Assembly: GCA_963555705.1 (NCBI GenBank)
Contig: OY743168.1
Span: 93,164,925 to 93,228,924 of the forward strand
Length of the DNA stretch: 64,000 nt
Source of the DNA: Ligustrum vulgare
Lineage: Eukaryota > Streptophyta > Magnoliopsida > Lamiales > Oleaceae
Direction: 5' to 3'
Shown: piece by piece, positions 45,647 to 57,379 of the stretch
Position numbering within the stretch: the first letter of the stretch is position 1
Layout: every line of letters starts with the position of its first letter
The notes under the pieces: generated by a model
The model's input: only the letters and a program-made list of their open reading frames with translations
The model's database searches: none
What the model was told of the DNA's origin: nothing
Position numbers and translations under genes: made by a program

Positions 45647-45925
45647 ATGGCAAAGAAAATTCTTCTTTTAGCAGCCATGTTTATTTTTCTGATGATCATT
45701 TATTCTCCCCGACTTGCCTCCGGTGATAACCAGCTCGTTAGAGGAACGAAGAAAATGAGAGAGGAGCTGTCATTGATGGAGAAGAAACTTGGGTTTTTGC
45801 ATGGCATATATAAGCATGGAAGTTTTAGACAATTACAGAGAAAAGAATTGAAGGAATTGGATGGTTCAATATCAAGGCCAACAGCCCCGGGGCATAGCCC
45901 AGGTACTGGTCATCATCATAAATAG
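45647..45925 (+). CDS. CEP-family (C-terminally encoded peptide) precursor
   Basis: 92 codons, single exon, intact. Residues 5-19 are a strongly hydrophobic signal-peptide core, with likely cleavage near Ala24-Gly26. Residues 27-73 are a charged, variable pro-region. Residues 75-89 (ISRPTAPGHSPGTGH) match the 15-residue CEP hormone domain, including RPT.PG.SPG.GH and the prolines usually hydroxylated. Three residues (HHK) follow, so the peptide is near, not at, the C-terminus. In the family, secreted CEPs are cut from the precursor and perceived by CEPR leucine-rich-repeat kinases, controlling root growth and nitrogen-demand signalling. The ATG is the first in the transcript and starts the signal peptide. 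There is one CEP domain only. A TATA box is upstream and two AATAAA signals are downstream; transposons lie on both sides. The family call is strong; expression is not shown. Confidence 0.88.
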   Translation: MAKKILLLAAMFIFLMIIYSPRLASGDNQLVRGTKKMREELSLMEKKLGFLHGIYKHGSFRQLQRKELKELDGSISRPTAPGHSPGTGHHHK

Positions 45926-45985
45926 ATGGATTTCCATTTTAGTGGAGAAGAAAATTCTGAATTTCAAGCTTTTGTTATTGTCGAA

Positions 45986-46003
45986 AATAAAATGTGTAAT
46001 AAA
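45986..46003 (+). terminator. CEP gene polyadenylation signals
   Basis: Two AATAAA hexamers at 45986-45991 and 45998-46003, 60-80 bp after the stop codon and before the Copia-3 insertion at 46127. The transcript's 3' end therefore probably survives the insertion. Confidence 0.55.
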
Positions 46004-46126
46004 ATTGTTGTTGAGTTTATTTTGTGTGGACTAAAATAGTTAGTGTGACTTGCTGAATAATTTCGTCAAATAATTTGTATGTAAAGCATGTGTGTTATGG
46101 GAAATCGATATATCATATATACTTTT

Positions 46127-46344
46127 TATTACAGTTATAGAAGGATCCACAAGATCCTCGTCAAATCATACAGCAAATAACATTGTATCTCAATCTCATG
46201 ATTCTAGGCAATCCCTTGATTTTAGACAATAGCTTAAATAGAAATATTTTCTTGTATTCTTTCCAAAACAATTGCTGTAATTATTCTATATAATAATATA
46301 CAAGTGCCACAAGAAATATGTGGTAATTTTAATAAACCTTATCA
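46127..46344 (+). repeat. Copia-3 5' LTR
   Basis: Starts TATTACAGTTATAGAAGG and ends CCTTATCA. About eight differences from the 3' LTR were counted by eye. The starting TA rather than TG in both copies suggests the parent element already had it. Confidence 0.88.
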
Positions 46345-46353
46345 TGGTATCAG
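46345..46353 (+). other. Copia-3 primer-binding site
   Basis: TGGTATCAG directly abuts the LTR. It is complementary to the initiator methionine tRNA 3' end. Confidence 0.85.
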
Positions 46354-46370
46354 TAGTCTTCTAGGATTTA

Positions 46371-47330
46371 CTCTATGTTGATGATATTGTGGTAACTGGC
46401 AGCAATTCGACACTTCTTGATGGCTTTATTAGCAAACTAACTCACGAATTTGCTACCAAGGATCTTGGTTCTCTGAACTATTTTTTGGGCTTGGAGGCCC
46501 ATTGCACATCTTCTTGTCTTTTTCTCTGCCAAGCCAAGTATGCTATCAAAATCTTACAACGTGCACAACTAGCTGAATCCAAATCGATGGGTACTCCTAT
46601 GGTAGTCTCCCAACATCTTTCCACCGCCGGTCCAGACTTTGATGATCCATCTCTCTACCGGTCAATTGTAGGGGCTCTTCAATATCTCACAATCACTCGA
46701 CCAGATATTAGTCACGCAGTAAGTGCCGTTAGCCAGTACATGCATAACTCATCTATTTCCCATTTTCAAGCGGTAAAAAGGATACTTCGCTATGTCAAAG
46801 GGACTCTTCGATTTGGTTTATCCTTCACTGCATCTTCTCCTAGAGAACTTCTTGCTTATTCAGATGCAGATTGGGCCGGATGTCCTGACACTCGTCGATC
46901 AATTTCTGGCTATGCTATTTATTTCGGTAGTAACTTGGTGTCCTGGAGTTCCAAGAAGCAACCAACAGTTTCTCGGTCTAGCTGTGAATCTGAATATCGA
47001 GCATTAGCCCTCACTGTCGCTGAAGTTAAATGGCTACGACACCTTCTTCGAGATCTTCACATGTCTCCTCAATCTCCACCAATCATCCTTTGTTATAATC
47101 AAAGTTCCATCTTTCTTGCAGTCAATCTGATCTCTCATAAACGCTCTAAACACATTGATCTGGATTATTATTTTGTGCGTAAGTTAGTAGCTTTCAGTGA
47201 ACTCAAAATATGTTAGTCCCCACTCACTTACAAATTGCCGACATGTTCGCCAAGAGTCTTGGGCGACCTACTTTCATCTTTCTACGCTCCAAGCTTCACG
47301 TCTGTGATTCTGAGACGCTAGGCTTGCGGG
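46371..47330 (+). pseudogene. Copia-3 reverse transcriptase end and RNase H
   Basis: The frame opens at the catalytic YVDD region (46373-46384), then 'DLGSLNYFLGLEA', 'YRSIVGALQYLTITRPDISH', 'HFQAVKRILRYVKGT', and RNase H with 'LLAYSDADWAGCPDTRRSIS', 'SWSSKKQPTVSRSSCESEYR' and 'HIDLDYYFVR'. RNase H acidic residues (D in DADWAG, E in ESEYR) are present. A frameshift near 47200 moves the last part ('ADMFAKSLGRP') to another frame, ending at the polypurine tract (gcggggggt). Everything upstream of the RT palm is absent. The ORF 46389-47216 is thus a remnant, not a gene. Confidence 0.88.
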
Positions 47331-47333
47331 GGG

Positions 47334-47489
47334 TATTACAGTTATAGAAGGATCTACAAGATCCTCCTCAAATCATACAGCAAATAACATTGTATATCAA
47401 TCCCATGATTCTAGGCAATCCTTGATTTTAGACAATAGCTTAGATAGAAATATTTTCTTGTATTCTTTCCAAAACAATTGCTGTAATTA
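47334..47489 (+). repeat. Copia-3 3' LTR, first part
   Basis: Follows the polypurine tract and is interrupted after 'ctgtaatta' at 47489 by the Helitron. The LTR resumes with 'ttctatataataat' at 50326. Confidence 0.9.
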
Positions 47490-48252
47490 TCTTAATATAT
47501 ATAATAACAACATAGCCGTCACATAAATTCACACATAGTTTCCCGTCATTTTACCTGCTATTTTAGGAAACTTTATAATTTTATTAATTATTTTAATAAT
47601 TCAATTAGGAAACTTCAATTAATGCAAAATTAATTATAGGTGGCATATAATAAATGACTTATTGATTTGTAAAAAATAAAAAATCTATAAATAGATCAAA
47701 TTGTATATTATTTTTGTTCTTTTGATAATTATTGTAATATTTTGAAGTAAAAACATATGCAATATGGGTGTCAAATTCAAGATCTTAACGAGAAGTTTAA
47801 TACAAGCTAACAAATGAAAACAAACTCTAATTATATCATTCGTAAAATTGTCTCAATTAATAAATGTAAAAACTTAATTTATATTTTTTACTTTTTTCAA
47901 TATCCAATCTTTTTAATTTATCTCATTTAAATTATAAAATGATATCTATCTTTTCTTACATAACTTCAATTTGACATAAATGATTAATTTCATATATTTT
48001 TTTCTTATCAAATTAAAAGAAATAATAGATATCCAATCTTTCAAAGTAAATTCAATTAAAATATTTTAATTTCTACAACTTTAGATTTCGATAAATTTTT
48101 TGGTAATTTTGAAATTAATTTTATAAATTTACTCATTTTGTTCATTTATCTATTTTTTTATTTTATAAATTTAAAAGAACATCAATTTGTAAAATATATA
48201 CTATAGACTTTAACAATTAATTCATTGAGTTCTATAGAAAATAAAAATATAA

Positions 48253-49628
48253 GCCCCTATTCTGTTTGCTGTTTTGAGGTCGTTTTCTGTTTTTATTTTC
48301 GAAAACGCTAAAAACGCGTTCTCTTTACCATTTTCGAAAACGCATTTTGGAAAAAAAAAAAAATTGTACACAAAACGGAAAACGCCCGAAACATCGTTTT
48401 GGGCGTTTTGTGTGTATTTCGACAAAAAATGTCCAAAACGCGGAAAACGCGTTTTGGGATTGTTTTTTTTTTTTTTTTTTTATATAGAATTATCTTAACT
48501 TAGAACTAAGCTTAATATAAAGTTTTTTTTTTTTTTATTTTTTTTTAGAATTATCCTAGTTTGGAACTAAGCCTAAATAAAGATTAATTTTATTTTTTTT
48601 TGAGAATTATTCTAACTTGGAACTAAGCTTAAATAAAGTTTTATTAAATTCAATATCAACATTACAAAAAAAAATTAAGTGAGAATTCTTATTATTATAT
48701 TTCAAAAAATGCACCAAACTGCATGGAATCGAAATGTACCAAACACGCAAAACTCTACTAAACAAAGCTAAATCTACCAAAAAAGAGCAAAATTTCACCA
48801 AGATGCCTAATCTAATACCAAAAGCGCGATATGTACCAAATTGTGAGATGTTTCAAATTGTGCCCAAGAAATTTACCAAAATGCGCAAATAGCTCTAAAA
48901 TTTACGAAAACAATGTCAATTGTACTGTGCTAACCAAGATGTGTGAAATGTTAAAAAATGCTTCAAAATGTACTAAAATACACTATATATACCAGAATTC
49001 ACCAAAATATACAAAATGCATGATATCGACCAAAATGCGCAAATCGTACCAGTGTGCGAATGTACCAAAATACAAGAAAACAAACCAAGTTAAATGAAAT
49101 TTATCAAAATGCACAAAAATCTACTAAAATTCTAGAAATGTACCACATGAGAATTGTAGCAGGCAAGACCTATGATTAATCCTAGAAATGTGCCTGAATC
49201 AAATGTGGACTGATTACTCCACAAGGTCAAGATGACTTTTAAATTTATTTTGTTTAATCAAACTCTGTATGAGTAATTAGAGTTACATGTATTATGGAAG
49301 TAATTTGGACTTGAATATTATGTTATTAATTTCTTATAATATTTTTTTGGAGTTGAACATTAATGACATTATTATTTGGTCCAAAAAAAAGTTAAACAAT
49401 ATAGATTGTTTAATATAATTCAGAAGCAAATTCATTGAAAATAGTATAAGTTGTATTCTGCAAAATTTCAAACAGAAAGTGTTTTCCAGCTTTTCATTTT
49501 CAAAAACAGTTTTCAGAAATGACAAACAGAACACGTTTTCAGCAACATTGAAAATAAAAATAAAAACAGGAAATACAAAACATTTTCCAAAATGAAAATA
49601 CAAAATAAAATACAAACAGAACGCCAGG
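48253..49628. mobile_element. 1.37 kb non-autonomous element, copy 2 (nested in Helitron)
   Basis: Matches 6081-7453 end to end with a handful of substitutions (for example at 48262 and 48307) and homopolymer-length changes. The left end GCCCCTATTCTG follows TAA as in copy 1. On the right the bases after 'cagaacgcc' differ (agg/ttt rather than acc/taa), so its target duplication is unclear. Confidence 0.75.
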
Positions 49629-50303
49629 TTTTATCAAACTTATTCTATTTAAAAATAAAAATTTGTTAATACATTTATTTAACAGGAACAAAAAATAGTT
49701 TTGTGTGTGTGCGTGTGTGTGTGTATAACATGACCATTTTTAATACTTGGTAAAAAATAAAATGTCACGTTGTATTTGAATCATTGAATAGGAGTAAGTT
49801 TGATATTGATATTGATATAGACTATATAAATAGTTTTAAATGTGTGATTAAAAGTGAAAGAAGGTAGTATAAAACATAAAATAATTGTCAAATCAATCAA
49901 TTGAGTGGTTGAAAATTGATTTTCATTTTTTAGAATGTGTGGTTAAAAAGTAGTATGTGCAATTGTGAAAAATTAGTTTTTAAATAATATGTGGTTGTGA
50001 ATGAAGATTAAAAAAAATTATTTTTGAATAATCAATTCTATATAAATAATTAAACTAAAAAAATTAGAGAATGAACAATTAACTTTTAAAAAAATGCAAT
50101 TTATAACTTCTTCTTTTTTGGGGATTATATATTGAATACGCAATTATACAATAAAGTAAGAACTCTTAAATGGAGAAATGAAATTACAAATTATTTACAA
50201 TTTGTGCATGCAAGTTATTATTATTTTTTATTGTGTTGTTTTTATCGGATATTATATTTTTACAACTTATTCAATAAATAATTTTCAATTATATATTCCG
50301 TAT

Positions 50304-50325
50304 ATCGCACGGGTGCGATTACTAG
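50304..50325 (+). other. Helitron 3' hairpin and CTAG end
   Basis: A seven-base-pair stem with a two-base loop, then TA and CTAG. The hairpin is the transposition stop signal in this class. Confidence 0.9.
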
Positions 50326-50386
50326 TTCTATATAATAATATACAAGTGCCACAAGAAATGTGTGGTAGTTTTAATAAACCTTATCA
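50326..50386 (+). repeat. Copia-3 3' LTR, second part
   Basis: Aligns with 46284-46344 of the 5' LTR and ends CCTTATCA, followed by the target duplication CTTTT. Confidence 0.9.
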
Positions 50387-50391
50387 CTTTT

Positions 50392-51584
<1,193 letters not shown>

Positions 51585-51732
51585 ACTTCCCCAAATCAAG
51601 TACTCTTTCTTCAGTATTTGATTTATCTCTCCTCAATCTCTCTCTAAAAACCGATCTCTTCCCTCAAATCAAGCTCTCTCTTCAATCTAGCAAATTCAAT
51701 ATATTCTTTAAGAGTGGAATTGATTTAGTGTT

Positions 51733-51763
51733 CACAGTGGGCATATTTATGGTGCCCACTGTG
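51733..51763. repeat. perfect 11-bp hairpin
   Basis: CACAGTGGGCA, a nine-base loop, TGCCCACTGTG. The right arm followed by 'ggtg' resembles the 'TGG(T/C)GCCCAC.GTGGG' start found after some gypsy LTRs, so it may mark the edge of a degraded LTR element. Confidence 0.7.
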
Positions 51764-51954
51764 GGTGTAATGTTATCATGTTTTCCAAAATATATATATA
51801 TATATATATATGGACACACCCAAATCATTTTTCACTTGTAAATGACGCTTGAATCCGAAATAAAATTGAACATATTCAAGTCCTCTATTTAGTTTTTGGT
51901 GAACTTTTTCTTTTCAAGTGCACATATTACAAAGTGGCTTCTTGGCCCTATGGG

Positions 51955-52210
51955 AATTCGTCGTGGTGGTTTATTGGGCATTGAATCGAAGAATTTGTCG
52001 CTAACAGCGATCGCGAGCGTGGTTTTGTTCAACTCGGGAGTGTTTCCTCTCAAAATGCGGTAAGTTTAAATATCTTCAGTTCTTTGTTTCCTTCTTTGAT
52101 TTTTTATTTTTTATTTTTTAATTGCATGTGTAGGCTAAGAGAAATGATTCCAAGGACCAACCAACCGCGAAAAAGAGATTGTCTTCAGCTGTTGTGAAGG
52201 TGTCTGGAAA
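51955..52210 (+). pseudogene. two exon-like blocks, unknown gene
   Basis: Block 1 ends at 'aatgcg/gtaagt' near 52060; block 2 begins after 'tgtgtag' at 52135 and ends near 52201 at 'gtgaag/gtgtct'. In a frame open across the join they read 'IEEFVANSDRERGFVQLGSV' and 'AKRNDSKDQPTAKKRLSSAV'. The composition is protein-like and richer in G+C than the surroundings. I recognise no family. It could be a fragment of a host gene or a captured piece. Confidence 0.35.
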
Positions 52211-54200
52211 AACCATTATTTTTGTTGCTCTTAATTTGATCAATCCATTGTGTAAAAAATAAGATTTTGTTTTTCGTGGATCAGAGGTTGAGATGGGGAG
52301 AAACTGTAAAAAGTTTCTTGAAGTTTCATATCATTCAATCATGACATGTGTAAATTGTAATGAATATTGCAATACGTATGATGAAGATTACGTTTTCTTT
52401 ATCAAATCCTTCCTAACGACAAACGTCAAATAACATGTATATTTTACTGCTCTTATAAATTACACATTATGTAATTTACTTTGTAATATTTTGTTACCAT
52501 CAATTGCAATCCATATAATGCAATGTAATAAATATTACAATAGGTATCCTGGTTATCGTTGTGAAAGAGAGGGGCTTGATTAGGGATGGGGTTGCAAAAA
52601 AGAAATTTTTTTGCCTCCTTCTATCAAACATTTTTTATTCATAATTAGTGTCATGTCAAACTAGAATTTATATTTTATAATACAAGGAATATAATTTTAA
52701 CGAAGATTATAATACTTTTAATAACTCTATCTTTCACATAATAAGTATATATTACAATGATTTATATCAACGGGATTATTTGTCACTTACAAGTTTCACA
52801 ACGTGAATCTGCCGTATAATATTTTCTTGCCGACTATCACAATTCGTGTAATGCAACATCATTCCACGAGGAATCATGATTTATGCCAACTGAAATTTAC
52901 AAAAGCCTTAAATCACACGATGCGTAATATGTCCGATACTAATGGGATTGTGTTATTACCACATCCGTAATATTCAGTAATCGCTTCAAATTCATAAATT
53001 AAGGTGTTATTAGGGGCATGTGATATTACGATGTTACTATACATGCTCTTCGCAATAAAACACCATGCTATTACGGGCATTGTAATATTACGATACTTTT
53101 GAACAATTAGGTTATAACGTACAATGATATTATAGACACTATAATATCAAGTTCGATCTAGAAGATGACTTCTCATATCATTAAATTAATTTAATAATTG
53201 TAATTTTCATATTATTAGTTTATTTTAAAGGTAATCATATCCTTAATTTAATCTCTTAAATAAATGGTAACTACATCCTTAAATAATAGGTTCCACAATT
53301 GATTAGGTCAATTAATTAATATATTTTCTCTCATAGAATTCGGTATTTTTCTAAATCTAATGAGTGAAATTCTGTAATATTATGAATATTTTCAAAATTA
53401 TATATTTTCAATTACTAAACATTACATCTAGGTAATTACATAAATTTTTCATTTTATTTCCATTGTTTGACTCGACCCACAACCACATGACGTACGGTTT
53501 TGGGCTTATCCAACCCAATTATCATATGGCCTTATCCTGGTTTGAACATCTTTGGAGGTTACCCAATTGATTAACCCAATTATCACATGACCTCATATTG
53601 GTTCGGACATCTTTCGAGGTTGCCCAATTGATTAAGTGCGAATTACACCTACCCATATTTTTCAACTTCACAATACAAAAATAAGATCGGAAAAATTCAT
53701 ATGTACCCTACACAGTTAAAATATTTCATAAAATACTATTGTATTATTTTAATTCATAAAATATACTGCATAATAGACCCAAGAAACCCATATGCGCTGT
53801 TGCAAAACATCCTCATTTTTTTTTTAACTGAAACTTAATGACCTAAATTTAAGCAGTAAATTAATCACGGCTGCTGCAGAGATGAAAATTTCAAATTCAT
53901 TTCATACAATATCATCAATCAGAGATGATGGTATGAAAGTAGACAATGAAATCCTCAAAAAATACATATACAGAAACAGAATATTAGGATTGTCATATGG
54001 GAAATGTTGGGATTTTTTTGGTCCCAAACAAACCCCGGGGTGATGATGAAACATCGGGTCGGTTATTTAGCTTCGTAGGCCTTCGGCCCACGGTCGAAGA
54101 ATTATTTGCCTCAACTAACCACAATATGCGTAACCCACGAGAATGACATGTTAGAGACGTTATCACCTTACCTTGAAGTGTTAATTAGGTCATTGGCCCT
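52211..54200. other. A/T-rich spacer
   Basis: No gene is recognised. Repeated words such as 'gtaatattacgat' (52880-53110) and a local duplication 'cccaattatcacatgacc' / 'cccaattatcatatggcc' (53515-53620) suggest old repeat remnants. Confidence 0.4.
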
Positions 54201-54700
54201 ATTGCTCGGTAGGTGGATTCGATTGGCGGCCCGGGTTTAATTAGGCCCTCGACCCATTCTCCTAATTAAACCTAAACCTACCTCTATATCTACCCTACGC
54301 TCCACTTCCTCTCGGCCAAGCCACAACTCACGCACCCTAAGCCGCTCTCTCGCTCTCTTCATAACCCGATAGTGCTTGGCTTTTCTTTTCTCTGTGAAAA
54401 CTGGTAACCCTGTGACCTTGCCCCATTTTCTTGGCCTCCGGTTTGCTGCCTCCTTTGTGGTTGGCTGCTTCTTCCACTTGCTGTCTCCGTGCGCTGCTTT
54501 TGTTTGCACCGTGTCTTGGTGCGTCCGGTTTAGGGCCTCTGCTGGTGCGATTTTCTTGTTGAAAATTCGTGGGTTACGGGTTGCCTCGGAGTGTGCTCTT
54601 CCCTGCTTCGTGTGGTGTTGCTGATTGTGATTATTGGGGCAATTTCTGAGCCCTCGGTTCGAGTCACACGATTGTGGCATCATCAAGTTTTAGGGAGTTT
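54200..54700 (+). promoter_or_regulatory. promoter/5'-leader-like block of a possible decayed gene
   Basis: G+C content rises sharply. The block holds 'aaacctaaaccta' (telo-box-like) near 54268 and GGCCC words (54195, 54245), elements common in promoters of plant growth and translation genes, followed by a pyrimidine-rich leader. ORFs here (54237-54686 minus, 54376-54624 plus) match nothing known. Confidence 0.35.
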
Positions 54701-54974
54701 CTCTTATTCTTGATTCTTGTCAATCTTATCATTCCAATTACTTGTCATATATTGAGAATAACCTTGTTACTTTGTGTTTGTGCAAGGATAAATTTTCTAC
54801 AGGAAATATATGTTCTTTCCAATTCAACCGAGAACTTGTACAATGAAAATGTATATAACAAATTTTCTTTAGTTTGAAATAAAAGGAATAAGAGGGAGCC
54901 CCAATCAGTTGATGTTAAAAAACAGATTCGAAGATTACAAGTTTGTCTTTGTATATGATATATATTTTCCAGGT

Positions 54975-55083
54975 TATATCAGAAGAATATTTCCCTTCTT
55001 CCAACGAATGAGTGTGGCGGGATTATATATAATTCTGGGAAAACAATACAATGTACAAGCTCACAATCTTAAACTGGAAGCAG
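54975..55083 (+). pseudogene. exon-like block, unknown gene
   Basis: Between a 'tatattttccag' acceptor and a 'GCAG/gtatac' donor the sequence is open: 'YIRRIFPFFQRMSVAGLYII', then 'LGKQYNVQAHNLKLEA'. It reads like a real protein segment but I cannot assign it. Together with 54200-54700 and 55695-55830 it may be part of one host gene. Confidence 0.35.
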
Positions 55084-55174
55084 GTATACCGCCTTTCTAA
55101 ATTGCTGGTGCCTGATTTAACATGAACATTCCTAGGACATCTTAGGTACTTGGTAAAATATCAAAATTATTATG

Positions 55175-55327
55175 TGTCTGTTTGTTTTTATAACTTTTTG
55201 GAAAAAAAAAAAAAAGTTTTGGGAAATCGTGTGGTTTGAAAAGTAAAAAATTGTGGGCTTGACTTTTTTGGATGGTTGAGATTGATTACTGTAGAAGAAA
55301 AAAAGTGAAATTTATAAAATCAAACAA
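55175..55327. mobile_element. diverged Tourist-like MITE
   Basis: Starts 'tgtctgtttgtttttataac' and ends 'aaaatcaaacaaggg', with 'ggttgagattga' inside. It shares its layout with the MITE at 15441-15611, strongly diverged. Confidence 0.4.
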
Positions 55328-55694
55328 GGGATATGTGTATGTACATCAGTATTAGCCGATGTCTAACCATTAGATATATCACTTATAGCAGCGCGCGGCA
55401 TGTCCCTTGTAAAAGAAACATGTCACCACTCACCATTTTGTAATATTGAAGTTCATAGAATTGGACACATTAATAATGTATCCAAATTGTTGGGTTATTT
55501 AAGTTCATGATTTATTCTGTTGATCTGCAAATCCTTTTTCACTGGAGACTAATGTGCAAGACAGAATTGTTTATGAAGGTCCAAGTTGGAGATAAAAAAT
55601 GAAGACTATTTCAACATTAACAGAATTAAGAATGTCACTAGTTTTTCGTCATAATGAAGCTAATGCTAATATTATTTTGTTTTGCTCGTGCGGA

Positions 55695-55830
55695 CCAGAA
55701 TACTAAGTCTGGAAAACTTTGCAGCCAGGTCAAACAACATCAATCTTTTCGAAGTCTTGGATGATGTGGGGTGGTTGGCCCCATTGACACTACTGGAAAG
55801 GGCTTGCAAGAAATATAAACTAAAAAATGG
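55695..55830 (+). pseudogene. exon-like block ending in a stop, unknown gene
   Basis: Open frame 'LENFAARSNNINLFEVLDDV' then 'GWLAPLTLLERACKKYKLKN' ending in TGA at about 55834. The composition is protein-like. No family is recognised, and it may be a terminal exon of the same possible gene. Confidence 0.3.
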
Positions 55831-56248
55831 TTGAACAATCCGTGCTTTAGATTTTTATGGTACAGAGAAAACATGATTTGATCTAATATCAATCTTCACA
55901 TAGAAATTGGAATCATCACCACTCATTACTTTTAACTCATTTACAACCAGAATTCCCTTTACAAACTTAGATTTTCTTGAATAGAGAAAAAGAAAAACCA
56001 TGTATAAAGTAGGAAGTTGTTCTTATAGTTTGCTTTAGTTGCTGCATCAATGGCTTCCGAAGCAGCTCTGACTTCTTCAAGAATCACTATTTACCCTGCA
56101 CTGCACTACAACCTCCGACCAAACTTACATGCATATAACTACCTATACATGTATATAGGCAGCATCATTGTTAATCCATAGCATAAATCTCACAGAAACA
56201 CGATGACCACTGCCCATACAATTATCAACTTAGATGATGTCATCCATA

Positions 56249-56457
56249 TTAAGTTAGGGCATTTTCATCCATTAGCATATTGATGTGTTTGAGAAGCAAA
56301 TCATGCGAAGGAGACTCGATGCACTGCAAACTCTGTACCCCATTTGTTACTTGTTCATCTCTTTCATATACACCACAAGATAATAAATAAATCACTATGG
56401 ATTGAAGTTTTAATGAAGATTGAAGATTGTTGTGGGAATTGAACTCCTCCAAGTCTA
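56249..56457 (-). pseudogene. possible terminal exon on minus strand, unknown gene
   Basis: Read on the minus strand, a 'ttgaattttag' acceptor is followed by 67-68 open codons ('SLKLQSIVIYLLSCGVYERD', 'VQSLQCIESPSHDLLLKHIN') ending in TAA. No domain is recognised and no upstream exon is found. Confidence 0.3.
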
Positions 56458-56747
56458 AAATTCAATTGTAGCAGTAGCAGAATATTTGGTGCTGATATTG
56501 TGAAAGTAATGCTTGATTTTGGGGGTTGGGATGTGATGCCGAGGATTGATTATGGGGATTAATTTAGTAATTAAAGTTCTTAGCAAAAATAGATTGATGA
56601 GAGAGTTGTTTTTAAGAAATCAATTTTACTACTTATTTGTAGTAATTGTGGAATAAAAAACTGTTGGTAAGTAAATATTGAACATAATATTCTAGATAGT
56701 TGTTTAGTATAATTACCTCAAATACGATTGGTTATATATAGAAAAAT

Positions 56748-57161
56748 ATGGTTATAATTCAATTTTTAGAATTACTCTCTCTCTCTTTCCTCAAATATAT
56801 CGTTGTCATCGAATCATTGTTGATGTTGTGCTCGATGGTGCTTCGAAGGATGATGTCGTCGCCTACAACCACTACACACAGGTGGCGGCTCGAACATCGC
56901 TCAGTTCCATCATCGCTTGTGCAGGCACCCGTAGCTATAGTAAATTGCACATTTCCAAAGCTATACCCACCAATTCGCTCAATTCCATCGCCATTGTTAT
57001 CCCGGCAGCATGTATGTGTATGTGTGTTTGGAGAGGTATTGTGGAGCACTATTCTTCCCATCGTTGTATCTTTCTTCGATTCGAGGTTATGGCAGGGACT
57101 GATCCCTGTTGACACAATTATCCAGCGGCGTATTGGGTGTCACTTAGAATCTTTCTGCTAG
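56748..57161 (+). other. open reading frame without recognised domain
   Basis: 137 codons on plus and 118 on minus overlap here. The moderate G+C block 56820-57160 may be a captured or decayed gene piece. I see no family signature, so neither strand is called as a gene. Confidence 0.2.
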
Positions 57162-57379
57162 TGATATTCACAAATAAAAATTATTGACCTCAAATCAGGT
57201 ATTGCGACATTTTTGGGAACATCTTTCAGGTACCTATGAATCTGAGTGAGAATATCATACAATGTTTTCTAAGATGAAGATATTCTGTAAGATATGTACA
57301 GCTGGGGCACAGTCTCACCTCCATTCCTCTTCTGATATTATAGTTCCTATGGACCGAGAGGAATGACATGAGGTACGTA

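Larger units (their letters stand above)
47490..50325 (+). mobile_element. non-autonomous Helitron, 2836 bp
   Basis: 5' end TCTTAATATAT and 3' end CTAG, inserted exactly between A and T of the Copia-3 LTR (A before 47490, T at 50326) without target duplication, as Helitrons do. A hairpin ATCGCAC-GG-GTGCGAT (50304-50319) precedes CTAG. No Rep/helicase gene is present. It carries the second copy of the 1.37 kb element. The comparison with the intact 5' LTR makes both ends exact. Confidence 0.92.
46127..50386 (+). mobile_element. Copia-3: non-autonomous copia with Helitron in its 3' LTR
   Basis: A perfect 5-bp target duplication CTTTT at 46122-46126 and 50387-50391. The 5' LTR is 46127-46344 (218 bp). 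The 3' LTR is 47334-47489 plus 50326-50386 (217 bp once the Helitron is removed). Primer-binding site TGGTATCAG is at 46345. The internal part is under 1 kb and starts within reverse transcriptase, so gag, protease and integrase have been deleted. It lies about 200 bp downstream of the CEP stop codon, in the same orientation. Confidence 0.92.

Noticed and set aside
54645..54675. tRNA T-arm-like 'ggttcgagtc'
   Set aside because: No matching acceptor, anticodon or D arm nearby.
54674..54877. Signal-peptide-like ORF (VASSSFREFLLFLILVNLII)
   Set aside because: It starts with GTG, not ATG, and no conserved peptide motif follows, so I did not call a secreted-peptide gene.
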